Assembly: GCA_017654935.2 (NCBI GenBank)
Contig: CM065699.1
Coordinates: forward strand, 11,433,966-11,497,965
Reading direction: 5' to 3'
Source of the DNA: Phymorhynchus buccinoides
Taxonomy: Eukaryota > Mollusca > Gastropoda > Neogastropoda > Raphitomidae
DNA length: 64,000 bases
Below the pieces are notes generated by a model. The model was not told the origin of the DNA, searched no databases, and saw nothing but the letters and a program-made list of their open reading frames with translations. This document shows, piece after piece, positions 33,892-45,545 of this stretch (position 1 is its first letter; every line of letters starts with the position of its first letter). Both the position numbers and the translations under genes were made by a program.

Positions 33892-34332
33892 CGGGACTGG
33901 ATTAATTATTTCCCCTTGTTCTGTGGGGACTGGGCATTTGACTAGGTTTGGAAAACAATTGCCAAAGCCAAGCTATGAAAAGTTAGGCATCGATATTTTC
34001 AAAAAGATTAGCAACACCATGCACTAAATGATCGTGAAATATTGTCATTTTTCTCCTGTTGACGAAAACAGCTAACACATAGAAAGAAGGAAAACTTCAC
34101 ATTCCGTTCTTTAAACCCTAACTGCAGCCAAACCTAAATGTAAAGTATGCAATGATTGGTTGATTTCAAGAGAGGCAAGGTCAAAGCAAACGGAAAGTAG
34201 GATGTGACATCACGCTTGAATGCTGGTTACACGCCAGAAATCAAAACCTTGAAAACTCTCATAGCCGGATCTGGCTCATTCGTCCTAAACTGTTGTGCAA
34301 GCGATGAGCCGAATTCGTCCTGAGTGAGTTAA
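33892..34332. mobile_element. TTAA-flanked ~440-bp inverted-repeat element, family C
   Basis: Ends TTAACTCACTCGGGAC and GTCCTGAGTGAGTTAA, with TTAA at both borders. A related copy lies at 42,634-43,099. No coding capacity; TTAA suggests piggyBac-like or Kolobok-like mobilisation. Confidence 0.75.
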
Positions 34333-34739
34333 CCTCTAGCACACTGCAGATGCTTCATGTCGCCGAATGGATACTTTCCTCTGCATCAAAAACAGTACTT
34401 GACACAAACACATACACTGATATAGGCTATGATCTACTCTGGGAATTGAAACTTTAGGCCACCCTGAGAGCAGTGCTTAAAAAAGATTAGCAGAATTTTA
34501 GATTTTTTGTGTGTGACCCATTTATGAAGATAATCATGACGATGAAGATAATGCTGTCAAGTTTCAAATTAGTTTGAGGTTTAGTTCCTGTCATTCTGCT
34601 ATTCCGACATCAAGTAAGACCAAGAGAAGCAAACACCAGTACTGCTGGTCAGAAATGTTGAGCAACAATTAAGATATGAGCAACATTTCAGACTAAATAG
34701 CTTTAGTCTTTGCATTGAGCCCATACAGTCAGACATTGA

Positions 34740-35091
34740 TGCTGTGTCAAGAATACTCCTGTTCTTTTGTTGGTACTTTATGCTATGTTCTGGAGCTTGA
34801 TGGTACTGTGTGTGGCTGAGTGTCGGGCCATATCGGTGGGTCAGGAGGTCCATGCTGATTTAGAGTCAGACATTGATGCTGCGTCTAGAATACTCCTGTT
34901 CTTTTGTTGGTACTTTATGCTATGTTGTAGAGCTTGATGGTACTGTGTGTGGCTGAGTGTCGGGCCATATTGATGAGTCAGGAGGTCCATGCTGATTTAG
35001 AGACAGACATTGACGCTGCGTCTAGAATACTCCTGTTCTTTTTTGGTGCTTTATGCTATGTTGTAGAGCTTGATGGTACTGTGTGTCACAG
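34740..35091 (+). repeat. ~137-bp direct repeats carrying a decayed exon O acceptor junction
   Basis: Two full upstream units contain gaatactcctgttcttttgt, a gtgtgtggctgagtgtcggg junction and ccatat-gatg-gtcagga-tccatgc, matching the exon O start (ECRSISMGQ...). The AG acceptor of the true exon (tcacag) is changed to ggctg in the copies. Confidence 0.88.
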
Positions 35092-35318
35092 AGTGTCGCT
35101 CCATATCGATGGGTCAGGGTCAGGAGATCCATGCCCGGCGCATCTTGGCCAACTGCTTTGCGGAGGGGGAGTGGCTGCTGCTGCAGAACTGTCACCTGTC
35201 CCTGGACTATGTCGCAGAGCTCATGGAAACCATCGCCGAAAACACCCACATCCATGAGAGCTTCCGCCTCTGGGTCACCACCGAGGAGCACCTCAAGTTC
35301 CCCATCAACTTCCTCCAG
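35092..35318 (+). CDS. DNAH8: Dynein exon O: AAA6
   Basis: Begins with AG completing a Glu codon, then CRSISMGQGQEIHARRILAN, WLLLQNCHLSLDYVAELMET and SFRLWVTTEEHLKFPINFLQ (acceptor gtgtcacag, donor CAG|gtccgc). MGQGQEIHAR and LLQNCHL are hallmark dynein AAA6 motifs. Two decayed copies of the start lie upstream, at about 34,815 and 34,953. Confidence 0.95.
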
Positions 35319-37257
35319 GTCCGCCTTATTTCTGGGCAGTGAATCTGTGCGGATTGGGGTGCATGAGTATTGAGAGGAATATGTCAAGATGCAGTTTCGT
35401 TACCCCCCACCACATTTTCTCATTGTAAATGTACTCTAAGAACCAACATTCTGCCTTGCTCAGGAAAGGGGTCCGGCTAGTGTCAGGTTAGGGTTAGTTT
35501 CATGAAACGTAAAGAACGACGTATTGAGATTGAAGACCATGAACATGAGGACATGAAAGGGGGGGGGGGGGGGGGGGGGGGGTAGCTAAACTGCACCTTT
35601 GCTGGAATGTGTGTATCATTCATCAATATAAGTCACTAGAGTCAGTTTTGTTTGTTTCTTGCTGTCCCATCTTCTGGGCCGTTGCTCCTATGCTGCTCAT
35701 TCCGAGTCCAAACTCGCAGCCACACCCCAGCTTGTTCAAGTCACAGAATCCGAAACCAGCAGTCCAATGGGAGCAAATCTTGTTTATACTGTTAGGAGGC
35801 AACCAACTGAGGAAACACTGCACTGCTGCTGAGTCACTTCAGCACAGTTCAGTGGAGCCTGTACGCAGGACACCACCTACTAAGCCCCCTACCGACACCA
35901 ATAATGTCTTACTAGTCGCGGAGCCAGTGTGAGGTCCTGCTCCGAGGGCGCCACCACGTCCGTCCATTGACAGCTCCCCAGAACATACTGATCCCCATGA
36001 CTTTGACCTGAACGCACCAAGGGCATAAACTGGAAATTGAAACTGAGGTCACCATGAGAGCAGGGCATGCAAGGCCACAAAATTTGAGACATCTCAGAAT
36101 CGTATCCGTTAAGCGGATGAAGCTCGACTGCTTGGTTTCAGTCTTCCCATTGAGCCAATAGCCACTCACTCTGAGTAGGAGTCGATCCAGAACCAACAAA
36201 AAAAAACCTCGCCTCTGATGGGATTTGAACCTGTGACCTCCCAGCCAGTAGTCCGCGACTTTACGACTACGCCAAGGCAGCTGGTGTGAGTCAGCATATT
36301 TAACGGAGCTGTCTTTAAATATGGTGACACTCTCAGATCTGTAAAGCACCTCACCCATATACTGGCTTGAAGACCAAGATGTTATTATTGTCAGAAGGGA
36401 TTTTGTATGTGGTGTCCTGCGCATGTTACATCAGAACATACAGGCTCCACTGATCTCCACTGAAATGACTATCAGTGCAGTGTTTTTGTCTTGTGTTTTG
36501 CCCCTTTTTGTGACCTAACATTGATTGTTGGTCCCTGTACAGACTGCCTTTGTCTGAGCTGATCAGATGAAATAATGTATAGCTGTGCAGAGACTCTGAA
36601 GACCATTATACATGGCAGCAATAACTGAATATCTCAGAAAATGGGACAGGAAAATAAACCTGGTTAAGGAATGAATAGAAGTACACTCGCAACCATACAC
36701 AAGTTAACAATCCTGAGTGTATTGTTTTTAGAGTGCATGGGCGCTTGCACCCCCCCATTTTTGTTTTGGGGGTTGTTGTTGTCATACCCTGGCTAAAAGA
36801 CACCAGGGATCATCCCAACAGCCGAAGCATTTGAAAACTATGGTACAAATGCACCAGCTAGGGATGAGAACATTACATTGTGTGACTGTTTTTGATTACC
36901 CCGCCATGTGGCAGCCACACTCTGTCTTCGGAGGATTTAGGAGACATGATGTTATGCTAGGAGCTTGTCATGGCTAAAGACAATTCCCGCATAACTATGC
37001 ATAGCATAACAACATTTTGATGTAGCCTTGGTGTTCTAGCCTATGTCAATTAGTCTGATATAGCCTTATATGCCAGGGCAAACCTTTTGGGGGGTCAACT
37101 GGATATTTTAAGGGGTCTCGAGCTCTTCATGACATTTTAACCTTTTTTTAAAACTGTACATCATGTGAAAACTTGCTTCACTCAGTGAAGCACACGAGTG
37201 CCAAATTAAAACTGTGCATATGTGACAACTTTTTCCTCTGCGTTGGTGTGCCGTCAG
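35319..37257. other. Intron O-P: G tract, minus-strand tRNA-like SINE head, dispersed repeat
   Basis: A 23-nt G run lies at about 35,560-35,582. At 36,218-36,290 the minus strand reads like a tRNA-derived head (A-box-like TGGCGTAGTCG, B-box-like GGTTCAAATCC). At about 36,770-37,010 the minus strand matches the repeat at 1,310 and 48,145. No coding exon is seen. Confidence 0.55.
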
Positions 37258-37530
37258 ATCTCCATCAAGTTCACCAACGAACCTCCGCAGGGGGTGAAGG
37301 CGGGTCTGAAGCGAACGTACACGGCCATCACCCAGGACTTCCTGGACTACTCCAACCTGCCCCAGTGGAAGCCCATACTGTACGGCGTGGGCTTCATGCA
37401 CACCGTGGTGCAGGAGCGCAGAAAGTTTGGGCCCCTGGGCTGGAACATCCCTTATGAGTTCAACGCTGCAGATTACAACGCCAGTGTGCAGTTTGTGCAG
37501 AATCACCTCGATGACATGGACATCAAAAAG
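37258..37530 (+). CDS. DNAH8: Dynein exon P: AAA6
   Basis: 91 codons, phase 0 (acceptor tgccgtcag, donor AAG|gtgggt). It encodes [60 protein letters not shown] and [18 protein letters not shown]. The EPPQGxxAGLKRT and [12 protein letters not shown] strings are near-invariant. No edge array is seen. Confidence 0.96.
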
Positions 37531-38637
37531 GTGGGTGATTGTAGGTCGTTTGTAGGACTACTGAGGAGCACTATAATAGTAGGATGGAAGTTCAGTTTAA
37601 CGTCGCGTATCGGCTTTCGCCATGTACGACAGGCTGAACAAACCAACCAGGTTATAAACAAAAATTTATGTTCCCGAATCACTGTCTTAGCCAAAAGGCC
37701 GAGAAGCGATCAGAATCGACTATAATAGTAGTTTTTAAGTTGTTATTTGGTGATATCGAGCTATTGCAATCTATTTCATGTGTCCTTACTTTATCCTAAT
37801 CTTTTTTTTTTCTTTTTTTAAAATTATGTATAGGTGCATTATTATTATTATTTTGAATAATCGTGGTTTCTTTTTACAATAATCTTTCTAAATTGTACAA
37901 TAGCTTTATCTATTAATTTATTAATTAAATTTTATAATAATAATTTAAATTTATTTATTATTTGTTAGAATTAGTTTTACCAAATCTAAGATTTATATGT
38001 GACCATGTGGTTGCCTACCATAGATACACAAATCGCCGAAATGACCTACTGGGCGAACCCTCTCACACATGTCCTATAAAGTTTTATGTGTTGGTTATTT
38101 AATTATTATGGTCTTATGTATATGTGTTTATGCCATGCCACAAATCAATTTTTCACTTTTGAGATAATAAAGTAGTCTTGAGTCAAGAGAATGTGTGTTA
38201 AATAAATTGATGATAGGGTTACTAATAATGTCAATTGATTCGGATTCTGTGACATGACAAACCAGGGCGTGGCTGTGAGTTGGAATTCAGAATGAGCGTC
38301 GTGGGAGCTACGCCAATATACAGCCCAGGGAGGCTCACCACAGGGGCAGTGAAGTTGGGGGGTTGCCAATAGTCTGTTTGTGGGGGCTGACAATAATTTC
38401 TAAAAGAAGCAATGAAGGCTTCCCCTGGGGAAAAACGGATCAAGGTTAACATGAAGTTTAATACCCTCTCTTTGTAGTGTCAGTGTCAAGCAAGGAAGGT
38501 ACCGGGGGACATTTTGAAACTCCAGTGCAAACCTCCGCCAGAGATCTAACTCCCACGGGGCGTAACTGCTAGTAAGACATAAGCATGCAGTGTACAGCAA
38601 GGAGCAATATTGTGTTGATGCCTACTGTGATTTCCAG
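37531..38637. other. A/T-rich intron P-Q, nothing recognised
   Basis: Very A/T-rich in 37,790-37,990. No exon, RNA gene or clear repeat could be supported. Confidence 0.4.
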
Positions 38638-38900
38638 GGCGTGAACTGGATCTGCGTGCGCTACATGTTTGGGGAGATCCAGTACGGGGGCCGTGTGACG
38701 GACGACTTTGACAAGCGTCTCCTCAACACCTTCTGCAGGGTGTGGTTCGGGGAGAACATGTTCACCCCCACGTTCAACTTCTACAAGGGCTACATCATCC
38801 CCACCTGCACCAAGATCGACCAGTGCCACGAGTACATCAACAGCCTGCCCAACTCAGACACCCCGGAGGTGTTTGGACTGCACTCCAACGCTGATATTAC
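38638..38900 (+). CDS. DNAH8: Dynein exon Q: AAA6 end
   Basis: 87 codons plus two bases (acceptor tgatttccag, donor ATTAC|gtaagg, phase 2). It encodes [40 protein letters not shown] and [20 protein letters not shown]. [14 protein letters not shown] and PEVFGLHxNADIT are dynein signatures. A TA-end inverted-repeat element begins about 12 bp past the donor. Confidence 0.96.
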
Positions 38901-38911
38901 GTAAGGGAGTT

Positions 38912-39268
38912 TACCGTATTTTTCTGGCTATTAGGCGATACTTTTTTTCTTCTCAAACTGAGACCCCTGCGCCTTATAATATGATTAATAATATAGTAGG
39001 AAAATGTATAAGGCAATACTTTTTTCCTATAAGGCAATACTATTTTTGTGAGACAATACTTTTTTCCAAGACTCAGACCCCTGCGCCCTATAATGTGACT
39101 GATGATATAGTAAGAAAATATAATAACAAAATCTGAAATTTTTGGGAAATTTGGGGGGTGCGCCTTATACAAAGGTGCGCCTTATAGTCCGAAAAATATA
39201 GTAGTACAAAAATCTGAAATTGGAGTAAATATTTGGGGGGTGCGCCTTATAGTCCGAATAATATGGTA
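38912..39268. mobile_element. Inverted-repeat element with GCGCCTTATAGTCCGAA ends
   Basis: The left end taccgtatttttctggctat and the right end cttatagtccgaataatatggta are inverse-related, with internal repeats suggesting two or more overlapping copies. It begins about 12 bp after the exon Q donor. The remaining intron to 40,421 shows nothing recognised. Confidence 0.6.
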
Positions 39269-40421
39269 GTTGTGGTACAATTTACAAACATTGCTGGTTT
39301 CTCTTCATGGTTGTGGTTTTGACCCTTTCCCTGCTGGAGAAATTTTCAAAAATATACTGTTTAAATTGTTTTGATTCATGATAATGAATGAAGAAAGACT
39401 GGTAACAGTCATTCTGGTGAAATGGTTTGGGAGAATATCCCTGTTTAACAGCGAAAAGCTGCAGTCCAAAGTTAAGCTGCTACTTTTAAAATTAAGCTCT
39501 GATCCTGGCACCTTTTTGGGTGATGACATGTTATCTTTGCACAGAATGCTTTTAAAAAAAAGAGAGGTGAGTGTGAAACATTTAAAACAAACAATGTGCA
39601 CTTGAATGCATACTTGGAGCAGACAGATTTTCAACTCTGACGTAAATCTTTCATTTAAAGATTATAGCCGTGGAAGTGTAAATATGTATAAATATACCAA
39701 ATTTTGATTGTGTTGTTTAGATGAACATAATAAAATGCTATAAATGAAGTGAAAAGGTGAATTTTCTGGATTATTATTTCGTTTTCGAAATAAAATGATG
39801 CTCAGAAAATGAAAGCAAATTGTCTGCTAAAGGAGGCTGAACTGAATGGAACTAGGAAATGACGACATAGGCCTTGAATGTGAAGGAAGTACACACATGA
39901 TGCCGATGTCAGTGCACTCATGTCGGACGCATGAACTGTGTCCAACTGTACCTTTCATTGATTTCCTCTGCAAGACTCTGTATACTTAAAAATGGCTGCA
40001 AAAGTCAAATGACTGAACTCCAACAATCACAAACACTCTGGGGACAACCAGAACGACAGTCGTGCACAAATCGGCAGTCGAAGTAGTTCTTAAGCTGATC
40101 ATCACAATGGTTTTTTTTATGTCAGAGTTTTTTCTTCTGCATCACAAGTAATGTTGCTTCACAAGTCAAAATGATTTTTTAAATTTTTCTTCAAATAACA
40201 AAGTTCTTTCAATTGTGGCTTTAGGAGAGTTGAAGACAAAAAAAGATAAAGCAAAAATAGATGAAAAAACAGTATTCTTCAAACTACAGTCGTCAACAAA
40301 AGCGTATTTTTCACTGAGAGCCGATTTGAAACGATTTTTCAGCAACAAGAAACCGGATGTGACCGTTAACGAAAGACACAATGAACAAACAAAGGAAACA
40401 TGTAGCTGATGTTGTGCGCAG

Positions 40422-40791
40422 CTACCAGAGCAAGACGGTGAAGACCATCCTGGACACCATCCTGAACATCCAGCCCAAGGACTCTGGGGGCGGGGCGGAG
40501 GAGAGCCGGGAGACCACCGTGTACAGAATGAGCGACGACATGCTAGACAAGCTCCCTCCTGACTATGTTACCTTCGAGGTGGCTGAGCGACTGCAGAAGA
40601 TGGGGGCCCTGCAGCCCATGAACATCTTCCTGCGGCAGGAAATCGACCGCATGCAGAGGGTCATCAAGCTGGTCAGGTCCACGCTCAGCGACCTCAAGCT
40701 GGCTATTGACGGTACCATCATCATGAGCGAGAACCTCAGGGATGCCCTCGACTGCATGTACAACGCCCGCATCCCCCACAACTGGTTCAAG
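40422..40791 (+). CDS. DNAH8: Dynein exon R: AAA6 to C-terminal domain
   Basis: The first base completes Thr, followed by 123 codons (acceptor tgtgcgcag, donor AAG|gtaaac). It encodes [80 protein letters not shown] and ARIPHNWFK. It is the longest internal exon here. The last 21 bases and 36 intron bases form the 57-bp array that follows. Confidence 0.96.
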
Positions 40792-41400
40792 GTAAACACC
40801 AACAACTGACAGCTGTCTTGTACTGTACTCATCCCCCACAACTGGTTCAAGGTAAACACCAACTGACAGCTGTCTTGTACTGTACTCATCCCCCACAACT
40901 GGTTCAAGGTAAACACCAACTGACAGCTGTCTTGTACTGTACTCATCCCCCACAACTGGTTCAAGGTAAACACCAACTGACAGCTGTCTTGTACTGTACT
41001 CATCCCCCACAACTGGTTCAAGGTAAACACCAACTGACAGCTGTCTTGTACTGTACTCATCCCCCACAACTGGTTCAAGGTAAACACCAACTGACAGCTG
41101 TCTTGTACTGTACTCATCCCCCACAACTGGTTCAAGGTAAACACCAACTGACAGCTGTCTTGTACTGTACTCATCCCCCACAACTGGTTCAAGGTAAACA
41201 CCAACTGACAGCTGTCTTGTACTGTACTCATCCCCCACAACTGGTTCAAGGTAAACACCAACTGACAGCTGTCTTGTACTGTACTCATCCCCCACAACTG
41301 GTTCAAGGTAAACACCAACAACTGACAGCTGTCTTGTACTTTAATTACTCATCCCCCACAACTGGTTCAAGGTAAACACCAACTGACAGCTATCTTGTAC
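40792..41400 (+). repeat. 57-bp tandem array of the exon R donor junction, ~10 units
   Basis: Units are gtaaacaccaactgacagct, an intronic gtcttgtactgtact, then atcccccacaactggttcaag identical to the exon R end. The length is a multiple of 3, so long open frames appear on both strands; they are artefacts. A 3-bp addition occurs in the first and penultimate units. Confidence 0.96.
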
Positions 41401-41802
41401 TGTACTCGTCCCCCACCACATTGAACATTTGCACTGAGAAGCAATATTGTGTCATTTGGTGTTTTTTATCAGCCTAGGACTCTTTTCATGAAGCTGAAAG
41501 AAGCAGACTTTGAGATTAAGGGTCATAAACATGAGGGGGTGGCTAAAGTATTAATGCCCAACTGCCTTTCACAGTGCTGTAATATTTGCTTCAGTGAAGC
41601 AGGTTGAAACGTCAATCAAGTGATTTTAACTAATTAAGCCACTTTTCTTTTAAAGGTAGAGGGTGTGCTGGCATATTGGTTCCTTGGCCACAAACTATTA
41701 TAATCTGTAAACTGAGAAGAGTCCAGTGCTATTGTTTGGCTTGTCATGTCGATACAGCAGCTGCCAGCACCCAGTGATGTGTGTTCTTGCTCTTTAAACC
41801 AG

Positions 41803-41955
41803 ATTTCCTGGGACTCCAGCACCCTGGGTTTCTGGTTCTCGGAGCTGATTGACCGTAACGCCCAGTTCAACACGTGGTGCTTCAACGGTCGTCCACAGAC
41901 CTTCTGGATGACTGGATTCTTCAATCCACAGGGATTTCTCACCGCCATGAGACAG
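41803..41955 (+). CDS. DNAH8: Dynein exon S: C-terminal domain
   Basis: 51 codons, phase 0 (acceptor tttaaaccag, donor CAG|gtcaca). It encodes [40 protein letters not shown] and [25 protein letters not shown] is one of the best conserved dynein strings. Confidence 0.96.
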
Positions 41956-42633
41956 GTCACATTCAGTGCTTCGTTTTCTATAATGAATCGGATTATTGTA
42001 GACTTTCCTCGTGTCTTTTTTTAACTCTTCTAGCACACATTCGCCTAGTACATCACTCTACACTCCCACCAAGTGCAAAGACATTCACTGCCAAGTACCC
42101 TGCCATGTGTTTGTCTATTGGTAAAGCTTATGTCAGTGATTTTTCCTTCAAAACAAGTCGTGCACACTCGGGGGGGGGGGGGGGAGTTCTCCTTCTCTTG
42201 TCGGTTGAGATACAACGGACAACGAGGAACGACAAAGAATACGTGGCACTAGAAGAGTTAAGGACCTTCCTTTTTTTAATTTCTTAATAACAATAACTTT
42301 ACACGCATAACCCATGCCAAATTTGATTGAAAAGAAGTCAAGAACTGACCATGCAAACTTCTAACAAGATAGGCCAGCCAGTTTCTTTGTTCAAATGATC
42401 ATATAGGGCCTTCTCAAGGCAGACGCTTCACCCAAGGAGTCTGTCATCAAGACTTCTCTTGCAGTGAGGCAAATTATGTGTGCAACAGTTACTGGTCTAG
42501 AAGGAATTTTGCTGGTTTGCATCAGTTAAAGGCAAGTATTGACATAAATTAAGAAAGTGGGAATCTGGTAGTCATAATTGAAATGACTGAAATTTATCTT
42601 GAGATAAAAAAAAGTTTTGCTATATAAGAAGGA

Positions 42634-43099
42634 TTAACTCACTCGGCACTGCCGAGTTGTTTCCCTTTACAACTGTTTCGGATGGGCCGTTTGACTAGGT
42701 TCGAAAACACATCACCACAAAAAAGTTATGGACTGATGTTTTCAAATAAGATTACTATGCACTATGCACTAAACAATCGTAAAATATCAGGTTCCATACC
42801 TTCGTCGTTTGTATCCTATTGACGAAAATAGCTAACACATAGAAAGAAGGAAATTTTCACATTCCGATCTTTGACTCCCCTCTACAACCAAAGCTGAATG
42901 TAAACTATGCAATGATTGGTTGATTTCAAGAGAGGCAGAGTCAAAGCAAACTGAAAGTAGGGTATGACATCGCACTTCAAAGCTGGTTACAGAAATCAAA
43001 ACCTCTTGAAAACTCTTATGAGCCGGATCCGGCTCATTCGTCCTAAACGGTTGTGCGAGCCATGAACCGGATCCGGCTCATTCGTCCTGAGTGAGTTAA
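42634..43099. mobile_element. TTAA-flanked inverted-repeat element, family C
   Basis: Copy of the 33,892 element, about 466 bp, with TTAA on both ends and ctcactcgg / cctgagtgag termini. An extra ggatccggctcattcgtcct block is repeated near its right end. Confidence 0.75.
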
Positions 43100-43169
43100 T
43101 GTGAGGCCAAAAAATTATTGTGCATTATCCCATTTTTGGGTGGTACCCATTTTTGAGTTTGCTGGTTTC

Positions 43170-43392
43170 CACTGCATGGCTGGGGTTCACTGCATATGAC
43201 TATCAAAACCCCGTCGCTAAGGTGTCTCTTCCAGCATTGAAATGTAGTTGGAAGGGGCAAACAGAATGGCAGCTGAACGTAACCATGGAGACAAGGTCAT
43301 CGCCACTTACTACTAAAAATTCAATGCTGAAACAGACAACTCAGCAACAAGGTTTTGATAGTCATACGCGGCGGTCCCCAGCCATACAAGTT
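43170..43392. mobile_element. Foldback element just upstream of the last exon
   Basis: The left arm (atggctggggttcactgcat, actatcaaaaccccgtcgct) pairs with the right arm (aacaaggttttgatagtcat, ggtccccagccat) over about 65 imperfect bases. Confidence 0.65.
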
Positions 43393-43441
43393 GTACTGAG
43401 TCCATTTTAGTGAACGGAGAAGTGTGCGATGGTGTTCCCAG

Positions 43442-43825
43442 GAGGTGACCCGTGCCCACAAAGGGTGGGCGCTGGACAACGTGATCATGCAGAACGATGT
43501 GACCAAGTACATGAAGGACGACATCAACCACTCCCCGCAGGAAGGCGTTTACATCTACGGCCTGTACCTGGAGGGAGCCGGGTGGGACCGGCGCACCAGC
43601 AAGCTGATCGAGGCCAAGAACAAGGTGCTGTTCGACACCCTGCCCGTCATCCACATCTACGCCAAGGACTCGGTGGTCTCCGACCCCCGCCTCTACATGT
43701 GCCCCGTGTACAAGAAGCCCCGCCGCACGGACCTCACCTACATCTCCACCGTGACCCTCAAGACCGTGCAGCACCCTGACCACTGGATCCTCAGAGGGGT
43801 GGCCCTGCTGTGCGACATCAAGTAG
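43442..43825 (+). CDS. DNAH8: Dynein exon T: terminal coding exon with stop
   Basis: 127 codons and TAG (43,823-43,825); acceptor ggtgttcccag. It encodes [60 protein letters not shown] and [20 protein letters not shown]. The C-terminal domain and the stop position match the family's usual end, so the chain is complete at this end. A foldback element lies about 50 bp upstream of the acceptor. Confidence 0.97.
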   Translation, partial: EVTRAHKGWALDNVIMQNDVTKYMKDDINHSPQEGVYIYGLYLEGAGWDRRTSKLIEAKNKVLFDTLPVIHIYAKDSVVSDPRLYMCPVYKKPRRTDLTYISTVTLKTVQHPDHWILRGVALLCDIK

Positions 43826-44137
43826 ACTGCGCCCAGGGACATTGGCAGCCTGTTGGACAATGGCTTTGTGCTGTTGTGACTTTCTCCGGCAGCAAATGAT
43901 CATTTCTGGACAGAACTAGACGTTAGCGAATGACCATTGTTTTCTGTTTGAGGCCAATCATTTTTTTCCTTCAGACAACTAAAATTGTTTCTTACTTTTC
44001 TTCTGTTGTAAGATCTTTCAGTATTTTTGACAGTTCGTCATAACAGCCTCTTTTTTTTTTCAAAGTCTAAATTCGATACTCTTTCCTTCTAAATTTTGTT
44101 TTGTTGTTTGTTTTGTTATTTCTTTGGTGAAATATTC

Positions 44138-44143
44138 AATAAA
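44138..44143 (+). terminator. Poly(A) signal AATAAA
   Basis: Canonical AATAAA lies 313 nt after the stop in an A/T-rich 3' UTR, followed by a T/G-containing stretch. It is the first canonical hexamer after the stop. Confidence 0.8.
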
Positions 44144-44182
44144 GACATTTGCTCCATTATCAGTCTTTGACTGCTATATTGT

Positions 44183-44408
44183 TTAACCCCTTTACTGCCA
44201 GCCCGGTGGCTGCTACCGGGCAGAATGATGTCACTGATGATGTCATAACTTATAATATCACAGGTCTGGAATGCTGATTTGTTGTTCTAGAACAGTCAGG
44301 AAGGACATATCTCCAGACCATTGTCTCAGATTCTAATAAGTCTCTTTTACATTTTATGATCAAAAGAAAGATGAACTCTTAATTTGTATCTGGCAGTGAA
44401 GTGGTTAA
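44183..44408. mobile_element. TTAA-flanked inverted-repeat element just past the gene
   Basis: TTAACCCCTTTACTGCCA at the left and TGGCAGTGAAGTGGTTAA at the right, 226 bp. It starts about 40 bp after the poly(A) signal. Confidence 0.8.
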
Positions 44409-44561
44409 CTCTCTTTCTCATTATTTATCTCTCTCACTTTTCTACTTCATCATTTTTTTAAACTCGTTTGTTCTCTGCATCTTGATTTTTGTATTGTCTG
44501 TCTGTTGTTCAACACACACACATGCGCGTACACATACACACATGCACACACGCACACACAC

Positions 44562-44727
44562 TACAGTGGAACCTCCCTTATAAGACCTTCAAAAATCATC
44601 CAAAATGAGGTCTTATAAGGGAGGGGTCTTATAAAGGAGGTCATTTTAATACTTACAAAGAAGAGCAATGTCTCAGAGAAGTAGGTCTTATGTGGGAGGG
44701 AGGTCTTATAAGGGAGGTTCCACTGTA
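44562..44727. mobile_element. TA-flanked inverted-repeat element, family D
   Basis: TACAGTGGAACCTCCCTTAT and ATAAGGGAGGTTCCACTGTA form near-perfect inverted ends of a 166-bp element. Confidence 0.85.
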
Positions 44728-44883
44728 TAACATAAATACATTTGCATATAATGGTGTTGATTCTAAGGTGGTGATAGTAGATTCATCCGGTTTGGTTTCG
44801 GGAATGCCAGACAAACCCCTAATGGGCAAACCCCAAAATACCAAATCCTCAAACACTTTCTGTCTTTCTCTCTTTCCGGAGGA

Positions 44884-44902
44884 GCACACACACACACACA
44901 CA

Positions 44903-44945
<43 letters not shown>
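44884..44945. repeat. (AC)n microsatellite
   Basis: About 30 AC dinucleotides with two AT interruptions. Confidence 0.95.
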
Positions 44946-44946
<1 letters not shown>

Positions 44947-45349
44947 AACACCACACGCAAACGTGGTTGTAAAATCTGGCCAGGTGAGTGGTGATGTACT
45001 TTGGGCAAGTCACCTCTACTGAAAACGAATTTCAGCCCAGCTTTCCGGCACTTTAATAGCAGCTACCTTCTCTATTGTCAGCTCGTTGTCAGACATGACT
45101 GACTTGCACAGCGGTTTATGAGTAGACTAATCATTCGGACTTCATTACACACATACATGACTACTCCATTCTGCTTCATACAGCAGAGTTATTTTTCCTA
45201 CTGTTTATGGATTGCTGAAATTGGTACCAATACCGCAACCAAACCGGGATATTGTATTACATTTCTGGTCACAGACAACGTGTTGTCGCTAGTGCACCTC
45301 CACCTTTTATTTCTTTGTTTTGCATGCACTATTCTTCTTCTGCTTCTTC

Positions 45350-45545
45350 TTCTTCGATCGCTCAGACAGTTGCCTGTTAATTATGAGCGCAGATGCGTTA
45401 TGCGCCTAACTAAAAGACCCCTCCCTTTCCTTCCTCATCAGTCACAAAAATCGCATGCAAATTTTTTTTTTTAATTGGCTGCGACGCGTTCTCCTGGTGG
45501 GAGCAACCCGAAATTCACAGAGACGCCTCTGTGACTATAAAATAC
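45350..45545 (+). mobile_element. SINE-related fragment
   Basis: Begins with a cttcttcttcgatcgctcag block also at 59,805. It ends with ttctcctggtgggagcaacc and acagagacgcctctgtgact, the same 3' end as the SINEs at 32,807 and 55,523. Confidence 0.6.

Larger units (their letters stand above)
4994..44143 (+). other. DNAH8: 3' portion of an axonemal outer-arm dynein heavy chain gene (DNAH5/DNAH8 class), 20 exons to poly(A) signal
   Basis: Twenty exons join in frame with compatible phases and encode about 1,420 residues, from the base of stalk coiled coil 1 to the C-terminus. A full DNAH5/8 chain is about 4,600 residues, so roughly the last third is present; the N-terminal tail, linker and AAA1-AAA4 lie upstream of the window. 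The family drives microtubule sliding in cilia and flagella as an outer dynein arm motor. AAA5 and AAA6, encoded here, are structural and do not hydrolyse ATP in the family. Diagnostic strings include [126 protein letters not shown] and the terminal [10 protein letters not shown]. From memory of the human proteins, several stretches (for example [31 protein letters not shown]) look nearer DNAH8 than DNAH5. Invertebrates often have one gene for the pair, so the symbol is approximate. Exon letters A-T are mine. Confidence 0.93.

Noticed and set aside
36214..36290. tRNA gene on the minus strand
   Set aside because: A- and B-box-like motifs are present but I could not form a full cloverleaf; a SINE head is more likely. 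The same holds at 47,310 and 55,523.
40543..41375. Open frames of 185-252 codons on both strands
   Set aside because: Generated by the 57-bp array after exon R and by the antisense of exon R.
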